Positions 45,347 to 54,989 are shown, counted from the first letter of the stretch. The stretch: 64,000 nucleotides of DNA from MFD04580-c1 sp963702995 (GCA_963702995.1 OY969783.1:248001-312000); one strand, 5' to 3'. Notes: generated by a model not told the origin, from the letters alone. Numbers and translations are program-made.

Positions 45347-45648
45347 ACGACGACCCGCTTCCGCGGCGACGGACGCATCCGCTCGCTCCAGACCGTTCCA
45401 CTCCAGACCCGAACTCTCGCCACTGCCTTGGATTGCCGGCCCCGCTTGGAGCGGCTGACGGCCGAAATAACCGGTTCTTAACGCCTGACCTCGCCTCCTC
45501 TTCACCGATCAGCCGTCTTGAGCCTTCAGCTTCCGCGCACCCCATTTCAGCGGAAGTTTCCGGCGCCCTTGGCGGACAGTATCGGCAGACAAGCGATTGA
45601 CCGGCGCGGCCAACTGGCTGTGCCGGATGTCCCCTGGCGGAGAGTTTC
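45347..45648. other. Intergenic region before the sedolisin gene
   Basis: 302 bp between the glycosyltransferase and sedolisin genes, both plus strand. It should carry the sedolisin promoter. I see no hairpin with T tract, RNA gene or supportable frame. Confidence 0.45.
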
Positions 45649-47730
45649 ATGTACGGACGTACGCTTCGAAAGCGCGCGGCGCGCCTTTCACCCCATCCCG
45701 TCGTCGCCGAGCCGCTCGAGCCGCGGCAGATGCTGTCGGCGGCGGGGACGCTGAAGCCCAACATTGTTTACGCGGCCGCCGTCGGAACGGGCGCGTCGAG
45801 CGTCCAGGGGTTCACGCCCGCGGAAATTCGTAAGGCCTACAACTTCGACTCAATCTCCGGCACCGGCGCAGGCCAAACAATCGCGATCGTGGACGCGTTC
45901 AACGATCCGAACATCGCCGCGGACCTTGCGGTGTTTGACAATAAGTTCGGTCTGGCGGCGCCGCCGAGCCTTACGGTGGTGGGGGAGACGGGCGGCTCGA
46001 CCTTACCGGCGACCGATGCGGGCTGGGCCGGTGAGATATCCCTCGACGTCGAATGGGCGCACGCGATAGCGCCGGGCGCGAATATCTTGCTCGTCGAAGC
46101 GGCCGCGGCCGATACCGCCCATCTCATGGCGGCCGTAGACACCGCGCGGAACGCCGCCGGCGTTTCCGTCGTGGCGATGAGCTGGGGCGGGAGCGAATTC
46201 TTCAGTTGGCGCGGCGGCGGGGAATCATCCAGCCAGCTCAACTACGACCCCATCTTCACCACTCCGGCGGGCCACCAGGGCGTCACCTTTATCGCGTCCG
46301 CTGGCGACAGCGGCTCGTACAGCGGCGTGCAGTGGCCCGCCAGCTCGCCCAATGTCCTCTCCGTCGGCGGCACGACACTTACCACCGACGCCGCGGGGAA
46401 CTACGTCAACGAACAATCCTGGAGCGGCACCAACGGCGGCTACAGCGTGGTCGAAAACCAGCCCACCTATCAGAATGCGGCCCAGAACTCCGGCGCCCGG
46501 AGCGTGCCGGATGTCGCCTACAACGCCGACCCCAACACGGGCCTTGCCATCTATGATTCGCTTCCCTATCAAGGGAGCAGCGGCTGGCAGGAAGTCGGCG
46601 GCACCAGCGCGGGAGCCCCCCAGTGGGCCGCTCTGATCGCGCTTGCGGACCAGGCCCGCGCCAGCGCCGGCAAGGGCACCTTAGACGGCGCGACGCAGAC
46701 CCTGCCGATGCTTTATGACCTCTATAGCACAGACGGGACAACCGTCGCTTCCACGTACGCAAGCACCTTCAATGACATCGTCGATGCCGGGCCGAGCAAC
46801 CCCTGGCAGTGGGGGTGGGGGTCGGGGAACAACACCAACCCGGCGACGGCCGGGTATGACGCGATTACCGGCCTCGGCTCCCCCCACGCGAGCGCTGTCC
46901 TTAACGCGATCGCCGGCTCATCGTCGGGCACCTCCGCGGGCAACGGCGCCAGCGGGTCAACCGGATCGACCAACACCGGCGGCACGACGACCACGCCCCA
47001 GTCGCTGCCCGATTCGCCGATCACCGGCGTCATCGAAACGCAGTTGCCCGCATCGGCCGTCGCCGGCCAGCTTGGGTCGATCCGGATCGACCTGACCAAC
47101 ACCGGCTCGACCCGTTTCAACGGCCCATTGACCATCAGCCTGTATGCCCTCGCCGGCACCACGATCGGCAGCGCCGACACGCCGATCGCCACCGTCACGT
47201 TGAAGAAGCTCAAGCTGAATGGCGGGGCGAGCAAGCATGCCACCGTCCGCTTCACGTACCCGGGCGTCACGGCGACGGGAAGCTACAACCTCGTCGCATC
47301 CTTCTCGACCGGGGCCACCACGAACGCGACGCAGACCGTCTCAACCTCGCGCGTAACGGTGGCGCCGGCAACCGTTGACCTGGCGACGGCATTCACCGGG
47401 GCGAGCGCACTGACGGTGACGCCCGGCAAAGCCGGCTACGCGACGGTGACGATCACCAACCTCGGCGACGTCACGGCGGCCGGGAAGATCTTCGTCAGCC
47501 TCTACGCGGCCGCCGGGCAGATCGTGGACGCCGCGGCACTCCATATCAGCAAGACGATCGTCCGCACGATCCACCTCCGCGCCGGCCAGTCGGCAAAGTT
47601 CCGCGTCCGCTTCACCGCGCCGCTCGGCCGCACCCCCGGCAGCTACAACGTGATCGCGAGCGAGGGTTCGACGACAACGGTTGCCGACACGAACACCTCA
47701 AACGACGCGGCCGCGATCGGTACTGTTTGA
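45649..47730 (+). CDS. LEPR-type surface sedolisin (S53 serine-carboxyl peptidase) with CARDB-like repeats
   Basis: A 693-residue exported protein. The N-terminus carries the planctomycete LEPR motif (EPLEPRQMLSAA, residues 21-32). Residues 55-420 are a sedolisin with the full catalytic set: E129 and D133 (GEISLDVEW), oxyanion D220 (ASAGDSGS) and nucleophile S320 (GGTSAGAP), plus a calcium-site region near DIVDAG. Sedolisins usually act at acidic pH. A Gly/Ser/Thr-rich linker (about 425-455) leads to two CARDB-like beta-sandwich domains, each with a ...ITNLGD/LTNTGS... strand. There is no propeptide, unlike most sedolisins. The ATG at 45649 is the natural start before the LEPR motif. Confidence 0.93.
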   Translation: MYGRTLRKRAARLSPHPVVAEPLEPRQMLSAAGTLKPNIVYAAAVGTGASSVQGFTPAEIRKAYNFDSISGTGAGQTIAIVDAFNDPNIAADLAVFDNKFGLAAPPSLTVVGETGGSTLPATDAGWAGEISLDVEWAHAIAPGANILLVEAAAADTAHLMAAVDTARNAAGVSVVAMSWGGSEFFSWRGGGESSSQLNYDPIFTTPAGHQGVTFIASAGDSGSYSGVQWPASSPNVLSVGGTTLTTDAAGNYVNEQSWSGTNGGYSVVENQPTYQNAAQNSGARSVPDVAYNADPNTGLAIYDSLPYQGSSGWQEVGGTSAGAPQWAALIALADQARASAGKGTLDGATQTLPMLYDLYSTDGTTVASTYASTFNDIVDAGPSNPWQWGWGSGNNTNPATAGYDAITGLGSPHASAVLNAIAGSSSGTSAGNGASGSTGSTNTGGTTTTPQSLPDSPITGVIETQLPASAVAGQLGSIRIDLTNTGSTRFNGPLTISLYALAGTTIGSADTPIATVTLKKLKLNGGASKHATVRFTYPGVTATGSYNLVASFSTGATTNATQTVSTSRVTVAPATVDLATAFTGASALTVTPGKAGYATVTITNLGDVTAAGKIFVSLYAAAGQIVDAAALHISKTIVRTIHLRAGQSAKFRVRFTAPLGRTPGSYNVIASEGSTTTVADTNTSNDAAAIGTV

Positions 47731-48072
47731 AATAAGTAGGCGCTCTCCCTGAGCCGTCCGATACTTCGTCCGCAAAGGGGAGCCGACGTGCGCGCAGGCA
47801 TCACACATCCCAAGCGAACGAACGCGATCCCTTTCGCCGCCGATAGACGGCTGCCACGCAGTTTTTGAAGCTTCTGAGATTTCACTTTTCTTGCTGCGAA
47901 TAGGCAGTATGCTGTTTCAAGCGGAATAGCGATCGATCGCCACCGATCGTGAATCGACTCACCTCGCAAAGTCAGTACTCACAACGTCGTGTCTCTCGAT
48001 CAACCCTGCGGGTTGAAGGAGCATGTCATGGGCCGCGCGTCACTTGCGTTCTGCAGATGTCTCGGTTAACCG
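47731..48072. other. Leader region of the beta-helix surface gene, with possible leader peptide
   Basis: 342 bp between the two LEPR genes. Near the right end, GAAGGAG followed by ATG at 48028-48030 opens a 13-codon frame (MGRASLAFCRCLG) that stops at 48067-48069, 3 bp before the ATG of the next gene. This is the best ribosome binding site in the leader and could couple translation. Otherwise nothing recognisable. Confidence 0.4.
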
Positions 48073-48597
48073 ATGTCCCGTCCAACCGCGCCAATTACGG
48101 AACGTCTGGAGCGCCGGGTTCTTCTCTCGGCGACGGTGGTCAATTCGGCCGTTGACAAGACGCATCCCGCCAACAGCGCCGTAGTCAGCCTTCGGGACGC
48201 AATCAATTTCGCCAACAAGAGCGCGATCCCGACAACCATCACCTTTGACCCGGTCGTATTCGCGACGGCGCGCGTCATTACGCTCAACGGCAACGCGCTG
48301 GAAATCTCCGGGAAGCATCTGTGTTGGTTCAGCCTGAACTGGAGAGCGAGTGTGCGTGCGTTAGCCACTCTGACCATCGGGCGGTTGCATTTTAGGAAGG
48401 CATGAGGGGATGCTCTGAACGGCCCGTAGGCGTGAGGGCGGGAGATGCCTTCCGCCCGGTAGTGTTCGTTCGTCGCAAGCCCAGCCGGTTATCCCTGGGC
48501 GAGACGGATGCCTCCGGAGCTCGCTTCCGTTTCACCGGCTGGCTGAATTATCGGCAGGCGTCCCGCGTGTCGCAAGCGGGGCTTGTTTCAGTGACAG

Positions 48598-49586
48598 CTA
48601 GGCGGCCGGTCGGTCCGCCTCGCGGCGTTTCTGTCGTTCCTGCCGAGCCTGGTTGAGCTTGAGGTCGCGGTCGGCGTGGATCTGCTTGTCCCGTCCCGCG
48701 AGCATGTCGGCGGGGGTGACATAGCCGACAGCGCTGTGGAGGCGGACGGTGTTGTAGTGGGTGACGTACTGGCCGACGAGTCGGCGTGCATCGTCCAGCG
48801 ACAGTGGCGTGCCGGGGCGGATGCACTCGGTCTTGATGGTCTTATGGAAGCGTTCGAGCTTTCCGTTGCTCTGGGGGTAGTAAGGGGAGGTCCTGACGTG
48901 GGTCATGCCGCAGATTCGGATGAACTGCTTGAAGTCTTTGGCGATGAACTGGGGCCCGTTGTCGGAGATGATGCGGGGCCTGGCGTCGGGGTACTTTTCG
49001 CGTGCCCGCTGGAGGAGCAGCTCGATCTGGGGCTCGGTCATCGATTCGTGGATCTCGAAGTGGACGATGGAGCGGCTCATGCCGTCGAGCAGGCTGGCCA
49101 GGTAGTAGAAGGTGCCGGCGATGTTGAGGTAGGAGATATCGACGTGCCAATGCTCGTGGGGCTTAAGGGGTTGCTGGAAGCCGGTGCCCTTGAGGGAGGG
49201 TGAGCCGTCGAAGGCGTCGATGCGGCCGGCCTGCTTGAGGACGCGGTAGACGCTGGAGGGGCTGACGGCGACGACGTCGGCGTCGAGCATCATGAAGGTG
49301 AGTCGGCGGTAGCCTTCGAGGGGGAACTTGGCCTCGAAGTCGAGGATGGCTTGCTTCTCCCAGTCGAGAAGCCAGTGGTCGCGGGGGACCCAGGCGTTGT
49401 GCTCGTTGACCTTGCCGTAGCGAGCTTTCCAGTCATAGAACTTGCTGGTGGAAATGCCCAGCCAGCCGACGAAGCGGCCTGCGGGCAGCTCGGTCTTGGC
49501 GGCCCAGCGGTTGACGAAGTCGATGACCTGGTCGCGGTGATCGTGAGCGGTCCAGCGGCCGTTCAGATCAGGCCAAGACTTTTTTT
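48598..49586 (-). CDS. IS3-family transposase OrfB, DDE catalytic part (copy 1)
   Basis: The frame is entered by -1 frameshifting at the A7 run (49580-49586) and has no start codon of its own before the ATG at 49293. It begins WPDLNGRWTAHDHRDQV. The catalytic core has the DDE residues of the rve family: D in HWHVDISYLN, D in ISDNGPQFIAKDF and E in NGKLERFHKTIKTE, with the D-to-E spacing of 35 residues typical of IS3 elements. A basic tail (QARQERQKRREADRPAA) ends the protein. Intact; the fused OrfAB is probably active. Confidence 0.94.
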
Positions 49587-49892
49587 AAGCTCGACGTGCT
49601 CGCCCATGAGTTCGGCGAGGACTTCGTTCTTCTGCTGGATCCTGGCTTGCAGGGCCGCAATCTTCTCGGCGTCGGCGTTCTGCTGACGGGTGCTGGCGGC
49701 CTTGGTCTCGAAGACGGCGGCGCCGTCCTCGAAGAGCTTTTTCTGCCAGAGGTAGAAGAGGGTGGGCTGGAGGTCATGCTTCTGGCAGACGTCGGAGATG
49801 GGGGCCTTCTCGACGAGGTGCTCGCGGAGGATGGCGAGCTTCTGGGCTCCGGTAAAGTGGCGACGTTCGTTGGGCACGGGTGTTTGCTCCAT
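49563..49892 (-). CDS. IS3-family transposase OrfA (copy 1)
   Basis: A 109-residue protein with an N-terminal helix-turn-helix (GAQKLAILREHLVEKAPISD, then VCQKHDLQPTLFYLWQKKLF) that binds the inverted repeats and a C-terminal leucine-zipper-like coiled coil (IAALQARIQQKNEVLAELMG) for OrfAB multimerisation. The ATG is at 49890-49892. The A7 slippery run at 49580-49586 near its end allows the -1 shift into orfB. The coding sequence is identical to that of copy 2. Confidence 0.95.
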   Translation of the reverse strand: MEQTPVPNERRHFTGAQKLAILREHLVEKAPISDVCQKHDLQPTLFYLWQKKLFEDGAAVFETKAASTRQQNADAEKIAALQARIQQKNEVLAELMGEHVELKKSLGLI

Positions 49893-52760
49893 CGGGCACG
49901 CTCCATATTTAACGCCGATGATAGCACTCTCCAGTTCCGACTGGGGCAACACACATCCGGTCAACGTGATCGGGCCGGCGCGCCGTGTGACGGTCAATGG
50001 GAATGGTCGAAGCGGCGATTTCATGATCGACGCGGGGGCTTCGGCGGCGTTGTCCGCGATAACCGTCAGCGGCGGGGCCAACAACCTCGGTGACGGCGGG
50101 GGGATCGCTAACTTCGGCGTGCTGACGCTCGATCGAGCCGTCATCACCGGCAACTACCCCGCGGGGGGACAGGGGAACGGCGGCGGAATTGCCAACGCCG
50201 GCTCCGCAGTCATCACGAATAGCACGATTTCGGGCAACTCGTCGATGCTCGGCGACTTCGGAGGACAAGGAGGCGGGATCGAGAATGATCTGCACGGAGT
50301 CATGACGCTCGCCAACGTCACCATCTCGAACAATGCGGCCGGTAGTAGCGGCGCAATCGTTAACTACGGCATGATGACCCTGACCGGGGCGACGGTCTCC
50401 GGGAACCGCGCCGTTGGATGGGCCGACCCAGGAGGCTCGGGGGCGGGCTCCGACGGCGGAATCGGCAATTACGGGTCGATGAAGCTGATGAACTGCACGG
50501 TGTCGGGGAACACAAGCGGCTCCACCGGGGGCGGCATCTCCAACTACGGGAAGCTTTCCGTCGCCGACTCGACGGTCTCCGCTAACGCGGCCGTTGCGAC
50601 CCCTCAGGGCGGGTGGGGATTTCAGACGCCGAGCATCGCGACGGGTGGAGGCCTTCTCGTCGCACGTGCAGATGGTTACGCGCCCCCGGTTACGACTATC
50701 GCCAACTCGATCATTGCCGGGAACACCGCCACGAACGGCGACCCGGATGCCCTCGGGGCTGTCACCTCAACCGGTTTCAACCTCGTCGGCCAGGCCAATG
50801 GCAGCACAGGCTGGAAATCAACCGATCTCACCGGCACGGCCGCCCACCCGCTTGACCCGAAGCTTTCCCCGCTCGACGTTTTTGGCGGTACGACAGCGAC
50901 GATGGTGCCAGAGACCGGCAGCCCGGCGATTAACCGTGGCTCCAACGCATTGATCCCTCCCGGCATAGTTACAGATGAGCGAGGTAAGCCGCGTGTCGTT
51001 TCCGGGACGGTTGACATTGGCGCGGTCGAGGTTGTTCCGTCTTCCGCCCACATCGTGGTGACCGCCACGCCGGGGCCCGCGATTGAAGGGGCGGCCGCCA
51101 AGTTCTCGACTTTGAGCTTTACGGCGACGAATGCCATGGGTCCGTACACCGTCGCAATCAATTGGGGGGATGGCTCGCCGCTTCTTCTGGTTCACGCGGC
51201 CGCGCCCGGGGCGCTGCCGACGGTTTCCCACGTATTCGCCCAACTAGGAGCCTATACCGGATGGGCCCAGGCGTTCGACTCCAACGGTAACGGATCGCCC
51301 CCCGCACCGTTCTCGTTCAAGATTGCTGACGCGCCGTTAAGTGGGGCGGCTGCGTCGAAGTCTGGTGTCGCCGCCGGGGCGCCGTTCGCCTCGCAGGTGG
51401 CCGCATTTTTCGACACCGACCCTGGCCCGGCGCAGAGCCCGTCCAACTATTTGGCGGCCATCAGTTGGGGGGATGGCACGCACTCGCCCGGCGTAGTCGA
51501 TGATGCGTCGCCGGGCGATGCAAACGGCTACTTCGCGGTCACCGCTTCACATACCTATGCGAGCCCCGGCACGTATAAGTTCTTCGTCACGATCCTGGCG
51601 ACCGGCGGTGCCACGATCACCAAGTATGCGACGATCACTGTCATCAGCCCGACCGTCATCCGCGTAAACACCGTAAACGATCAGTCCGACCCGGTCGGCA
51701 GCGCGACGGTCAGCCTCCGCGACGCCGTCACGAGGGCGGACAGCCGTTCCACTCCTACGCGCGATTGTGTTCGACCCCGCCGTCTTCTCGACACCGCGAA
51801 CGATCGCACTCGCCGGGTCGGAACTGGAATTGAGCAGCAAGACGACGATCTCGATCACCGGGCCGGCGGCCGGCGTCACGATAAGTGGCAACGGCGCATC
51901 GCGCGTCTTTGCCATCGACGCGGACGTCAGCGCCAGCTTCAACGGGCTGACCATCACGGGCGGGCAGACTGCCAGCGCCCCACTCGGCCAGCAGTACGGG
52001 GCAGGCATCGTCAACGATGGCACGCTGTTCCTCTCTGACTGCACCGTGTCCAACAATGATGCCGGCATCGATCTCGGCGGCGGGATCTACTCCGATGGAT
52101 ACCTCGTCCTGACCGGCGTCACCGTGTCGGACAACAGTGCTTATAACGGCGCCGGCCTGGTGAATCTGGGTGGCAAGGCGATCCTGATCAACTCGACGCT
52201 CGCGCGGAATGTCGCCTTCGAAGTGGGCGGCGCGATCGAGATGACCCAGTATAACGGCGGGACGACGAGCCTCTTCAATTGCACGCTTTCCGGCAATATC
52301 GCACAGATCGGCGGCGCGGTCAGCAACGGCGGAGTGCTCAACCTCGCGAACAGCATCCTCGCCGGCAACTCAGCGCCCGCGTACCCCGATTGCGACGGCC
52401 CCGTCAATTCGCTGGGCTACAACCTCGTCGGAGTAACCGACGGCAGCTCCGGCTGGCTGGCGACCGACATCGTCGGGACGATGGCCCACCCCAAGCTGGC
52501 CCGGCTCTCGGCCCTGGGCTTCAACGGCGGCCGCACGCAAACGCTGGTCCCGCTCGCCGGCAGGCTCGCGATTGACCACGGCTCCAACCTGCTGGTTCCG
52601 TACGGCCTGACCACCGACCAGCGCGGCCTGGCGCGACTCGTCGGGGTCGTTGACATCGGATCGGTTGAGGTGCAACCGTAGCGTTGGCGGCATCGCCACC
52701 CCGCCGTCGCCGAGAGGGGGGCTCGTTGCGAGGCTTCGTGGCGGTTTGAGTGCTGTAACG

Positions 52761-53645
52761 TCAATACCGCCGCCGAACCAATCCCAGCGCCGCCCGAATC
52801 GTATAGCCGGTGATGCCCAGGACCATTTGTGTCGGGCTGATCCGATCGTCGCCGGCGGAGTAGGCGCGTGGGTCGTCCATCTCGGCCCGATTCCACGCGG
52901 CCATCGAGTCCGACGGCCAGCAGACGGCCCACATGGTGTCGATCAGCATGTATCGGTCCGGCTTGCAAGGGTCGTACACCAGCTCGGGCCAGCGTCGTCC
53001 GAAGTGGATGCCCATGACCTCGGAATTTGCCGCCACCCCGCGGATTGGCTCGCCGGACGCCGTCAGGAATTCGAACGTCACCCGCAACGGCCCGCGGCCG
53101 TCCGTGCGGCCCAGGTCCACCACCGTCCCCACCGTGCGAACGCCGTTGCGGGCCAGCCCCATTTGTCGAATGACGGCGATTTCAACGCAAACCTCAATCA
53201 GCGCGAAGGCCAGCCCGCCAAGGGCATATCGCCAGAAACGGCTCAGCCGCTCTTCCACGTCCTGGCGGCTCAGCCAGGCCGACACCAGATGATTCGAGGG
53301 GCACAACGGGTCATAGAGGATCGGCAGCGTCTCGGGGACGTGCGCGAACCGGGGGTCGGACTCGCCGACCATGATCGAGGACGAGACCGGCCGCTCACCG
53401 ACCCCGTACGCGTAGTAGATGGCCTTGTTGCGGGCGCTCTTGCCCCGATAACGCCACTCCGTCACCTCCGCCGTCGCCCGGCGGCCGCGAGTCAGGAGGG
53501 CGTTCAAGAACCGCTCTTCAAGGCCGTATCGCCATCGCGAGGCAACCGGGATCGTCAGTGCGACCGTCATCAGGCTGACGAACAGCGCATTGGCCAGAAA
53601 CGACCGACGGACCGCCGGCGCCGGCGATGAAGAGAAAAGTCCCAC
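52761..53645 (-). CDS. Two-span membrane protein, DUF3592-like
   Basis: A 294-residue protein with a membrane helix near the N-terminus (NALFVSLMTVALTIPVA) and a second near residue 145 (WRYALGGLAFALIEVCVEIA). Each is followed by a beta-rich soluble part: TRGRRATAEVTEWRYRGKSA and NGVRTVGTVVDLGRTDGRGP. These resemble the DUF3592 pattern of a Tx(A/G)TV(V/T) strand and a YDP or PILYDP turn (both LPILYDP and ELVYDP are present). The protein seems to contain two such units. It starts at a GTG at 53643-53645 with no clear ribosome binding site. Function unknown. Confidence 0.6.
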   Translation of the reverse strand: MGLFSSSPAPAVRRSFLANALFVSLMTVALTIPVASRWRYGLEERFLNALLTRGRRATAEVTEWRYRGKSARNKAIYYAYGVGERPVSSSIMVGESDPRFAHVPETLPILYDPLCPSNHLVSAWLSRQDVEERLSRFWRYALGGLAFALIEVCVEIAVIRQMGLARNGVRTVGTVVDLGRTDGRGPLRVTFEFLTASGEPIRGVAANSEVMGIHFGRRWPELVYDPCKPDRYMLIDTMWAVCWPSDSMAAWNRAEMDDPRAYSAGDDRISPTQMVLGITGYTIRAALGLVRRRY

Positions 53646-53848
53646 ATCGTCGTCATCGTCCCGCGGCGAGGCGGGGATGATCGATTCCTCCCAAATCCCT
53701 GGTGCAGGAAATCAGTCGCGTTGCCCTATCCCGCGAGCAACGCCGGAGATCGAGCATTTTAGACGCGGCCGCGTTACGCTCGTGGCTGATGCGAAGGTCG
53801 GCCAGCAAACCAAAACGTCCAACGAAAAGGCGCGGCACGATCGAGGTC

Positions 53849-54022
53849 ATGGATCCTGCGGCGGCCGACAAACGGGACATGGTCAATTGGCGGTCCCAGA
53901 CACCGGCCGCCCGGCTTCGAGAGCTGGAGCGGCTTCGGCAATTCAACTACGGCTATGGCCAAGGCAAACCGCTTCCCCGATTTCAGAGAGTGATTAGAGT
54001 CGTTGAACTCGGCGAGGAGTAA
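53849..54022 (+). CDS. Small protein, possible antitoxin-like partner
   Basis: A 57-residue basic protein. NWRSQTPAARLRELERLRQF resembles the short proteins encoded just upstream of minimal nucleotidyltransferase genes in planctomycetes and cyanobacteria (TPEERL-type motif). The ATG at 53849 is preceded by ATCGAGG. Downstream, from about 54015, an unstarted plus-strand frame reads LVLGGYAVELSRRQVL, like the N-terminal GGYAV motif of such a transferase, but the rest is missing. If correct, this is a decayed toxin-antitoxin-like pair. Assignment is weak. Confidence 0.4.
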   Translation: MDPAAADKRDMVNWRSQTPAARLRELERLRQFNYGYGQGKPLPRFQRVIRVVELGEE

Positions 54023-54141
54023 ACCCCTCGTTCTCGGCGGGTACGCCGTCGAACTTTCGCGCCGCCAGGTCCTGATCGAACTCATTTCGGGTGACGTCGG
54101 AGGAAGCGCCGATCTGACGGAGCCGACCGGGCGGGAGCAAT

Positions 54142-54423
54142 GTGTACGACCCGAAAATTAACCCGCACACACTGTCATACACGCGTCCAGGGTCGGGACC
54201 GTGGCAATCGATGCGGCGCGCCGTGCGGCTCCTGCTGCTCGCACTCGTGTTCTACTGCCTCAGCTACGCGGGGATGCGGGCCTCTGGCCGGATTCGGCCA
54301 TTCTACGATCAGGGTGGGTTCGAGATGGACTTCGATGATCGGCCCGCCATCGTTTTCCTTCCACTGATGGTTGTGGAAGCAGCCTGGCACGACAAGCATA
54401 CGCCGCCACCGACCGGCGGGTGA
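54142..54423 (+). CDS. Small exported or membrane-anchored protein
   Basis: A 93-residue protein with one hydrophobic helix (VRLLLLALVFYCLSYAGM) after a short polar N-terminus, then an acidic soluble part (GGFEMDFDDRPAIVFLPL). A GCGGGAG site precedes the GTG start at 54142; an ATG at 54211 is the alternative start. No family recognised. Confidence 0.5.
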   Translation: MYDPKINPHTLSYTRPGSGPWQSMRRAVRLLLLALVFYCLSYAGMRASGRIRPFYDQGGFEMDFDDRPAIVFLPLMVVEAAWHDKHTPPPTGG

Positions 54424-54674
54424 GCCCGTCCCCGGGTGAGTGCTCGCTCCTCCGGAGAGAGAAGAGACGCGTGAGAGATGAGCCAGTGTCGAACGACCAG
54501 AACGCCTTCCGCCGATATGCCGCGATCAAGGAGCGTGCGCCAGCCGAATTCGCGGCCGGAACATGGCTTCAGAGGCTCCAGCCCCCTGCGTCCGTTGCCT
54601 CCCGCCATTTGTTGCGTCGGCCATTTCCGACAGAGCATTATTCGATCGGACAACCCGCGATACACTTTGCCGCC

Positions 54675-54989
54675 ATGCGTCTGCTGAAACAGATCGCGAT
54701 CGCGATCATGATATTTCTCGGATCGGTCGTCCTCTGTGCGGTCGGCGGCGGCCTTCTCGGGATGTTCATCGCCGTGCGGTTCCCGCGCTACTACCCGAGC
54801 GTCTTCCCATACGCTGCCACACAACCTTTCTTCGATCCGGTGGATGTGGGCGTTGGGACCGGCGTCGGCCAAGGAGCGGCCGCGGGATTGCTCGTCGGGG
54901 CGGTCGTTGTCCTGGCTCTGGCGATCGCAAACCGTCGCCGCGAACGCGGCCGCGGGTGGGAAGTCGTCACTGGTGATTCGATGCGATAA
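54675..54989 (+). CDS. Small two-span membrane protein
   Basis: A 104-residue protein with two hydrophobic helices (IAIAIMIFLGSVVLCAVGGG and AAAGLLVGAVVVLALAIA) separated by an aromatic loop (RFPRYYPSVFPYAATQPFF). I chose the ATG at 54675 because the helix follows directly; the frame is open further upstream without character. Function unknown. Confidence 0.5.
   Translation: MRLLKQIAIAIMIFLGSVVLCAVGGGLLGMFIAVRFPRYYPSVFPYAATQPFFDPVDVGVGTGVGQGAAAGLLVGAVVVLALAIANRRRERGRGWEVVTGDSMR

Larger units (their letters stand above)
48320..49953 (-). mobile_element. IS3-family element, copy 1 (1634 bp)
   Basis: The ends were found by comparison with copy 2 at 55837-57470: identical length and sequence up to TGTGTTGG at the left and CAACACA at the right. 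Terminal inverted repeats begin TGTGTTG and share a GAACTGGAGAG block. The 4-bp target duplication CATC flanks the element (48316-48319 and 49954-49957). It carries overlapping orfA and orfB on the minus strand, joined by a -1 frameshift site (A7), as in the IS3 family. After orfB there is an unusual 278-bp non-coding end with several hairpins. It sits in the beta-helix surface gene. Confidence 0.96.
48073..52681 (+). pseudogene. LEPR-type beta-helix surface protein, disrupted by an IS element and a frameshift
   Basis: The gene starts at 48073 with the LEPR-type motif (TERLERRVLLSA), followed by VVSLRDAINFANKS. At 48319 the IS copy 1 (48320-49953) interrupts it after LEISGKH. If the element and one CATC duplication are removed, the frame continues without a break as PVNVIGPARRVTVNGNG. 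Then follow a right-handed beta-helix (repeated ITNSTISGN/LTGATVSGN strands), two PKD-like domains (each with a NWGDG or SWGDG core) and a second block that repeats the start (VSLRDAVTRADS). At about 51757 one base shift leads to AIVFDPAVFSTPR and a second beta-helix, to the stop at 52681. It was a large secreted, probably adhesive or polysaccharide-acting protein. Confidence 0.92.

Noticed and set aside
48402..48656. Plus-strand frame of 84 codons in the non-coding end of the IS (and its copy at 55919-56173)
   Set aside because: It is identical in both copies only because the DNA is identical; it overlaps the orfB 3' end antisense, has no ribosome site of note and no recognisable family. The hairpins explain the region better.
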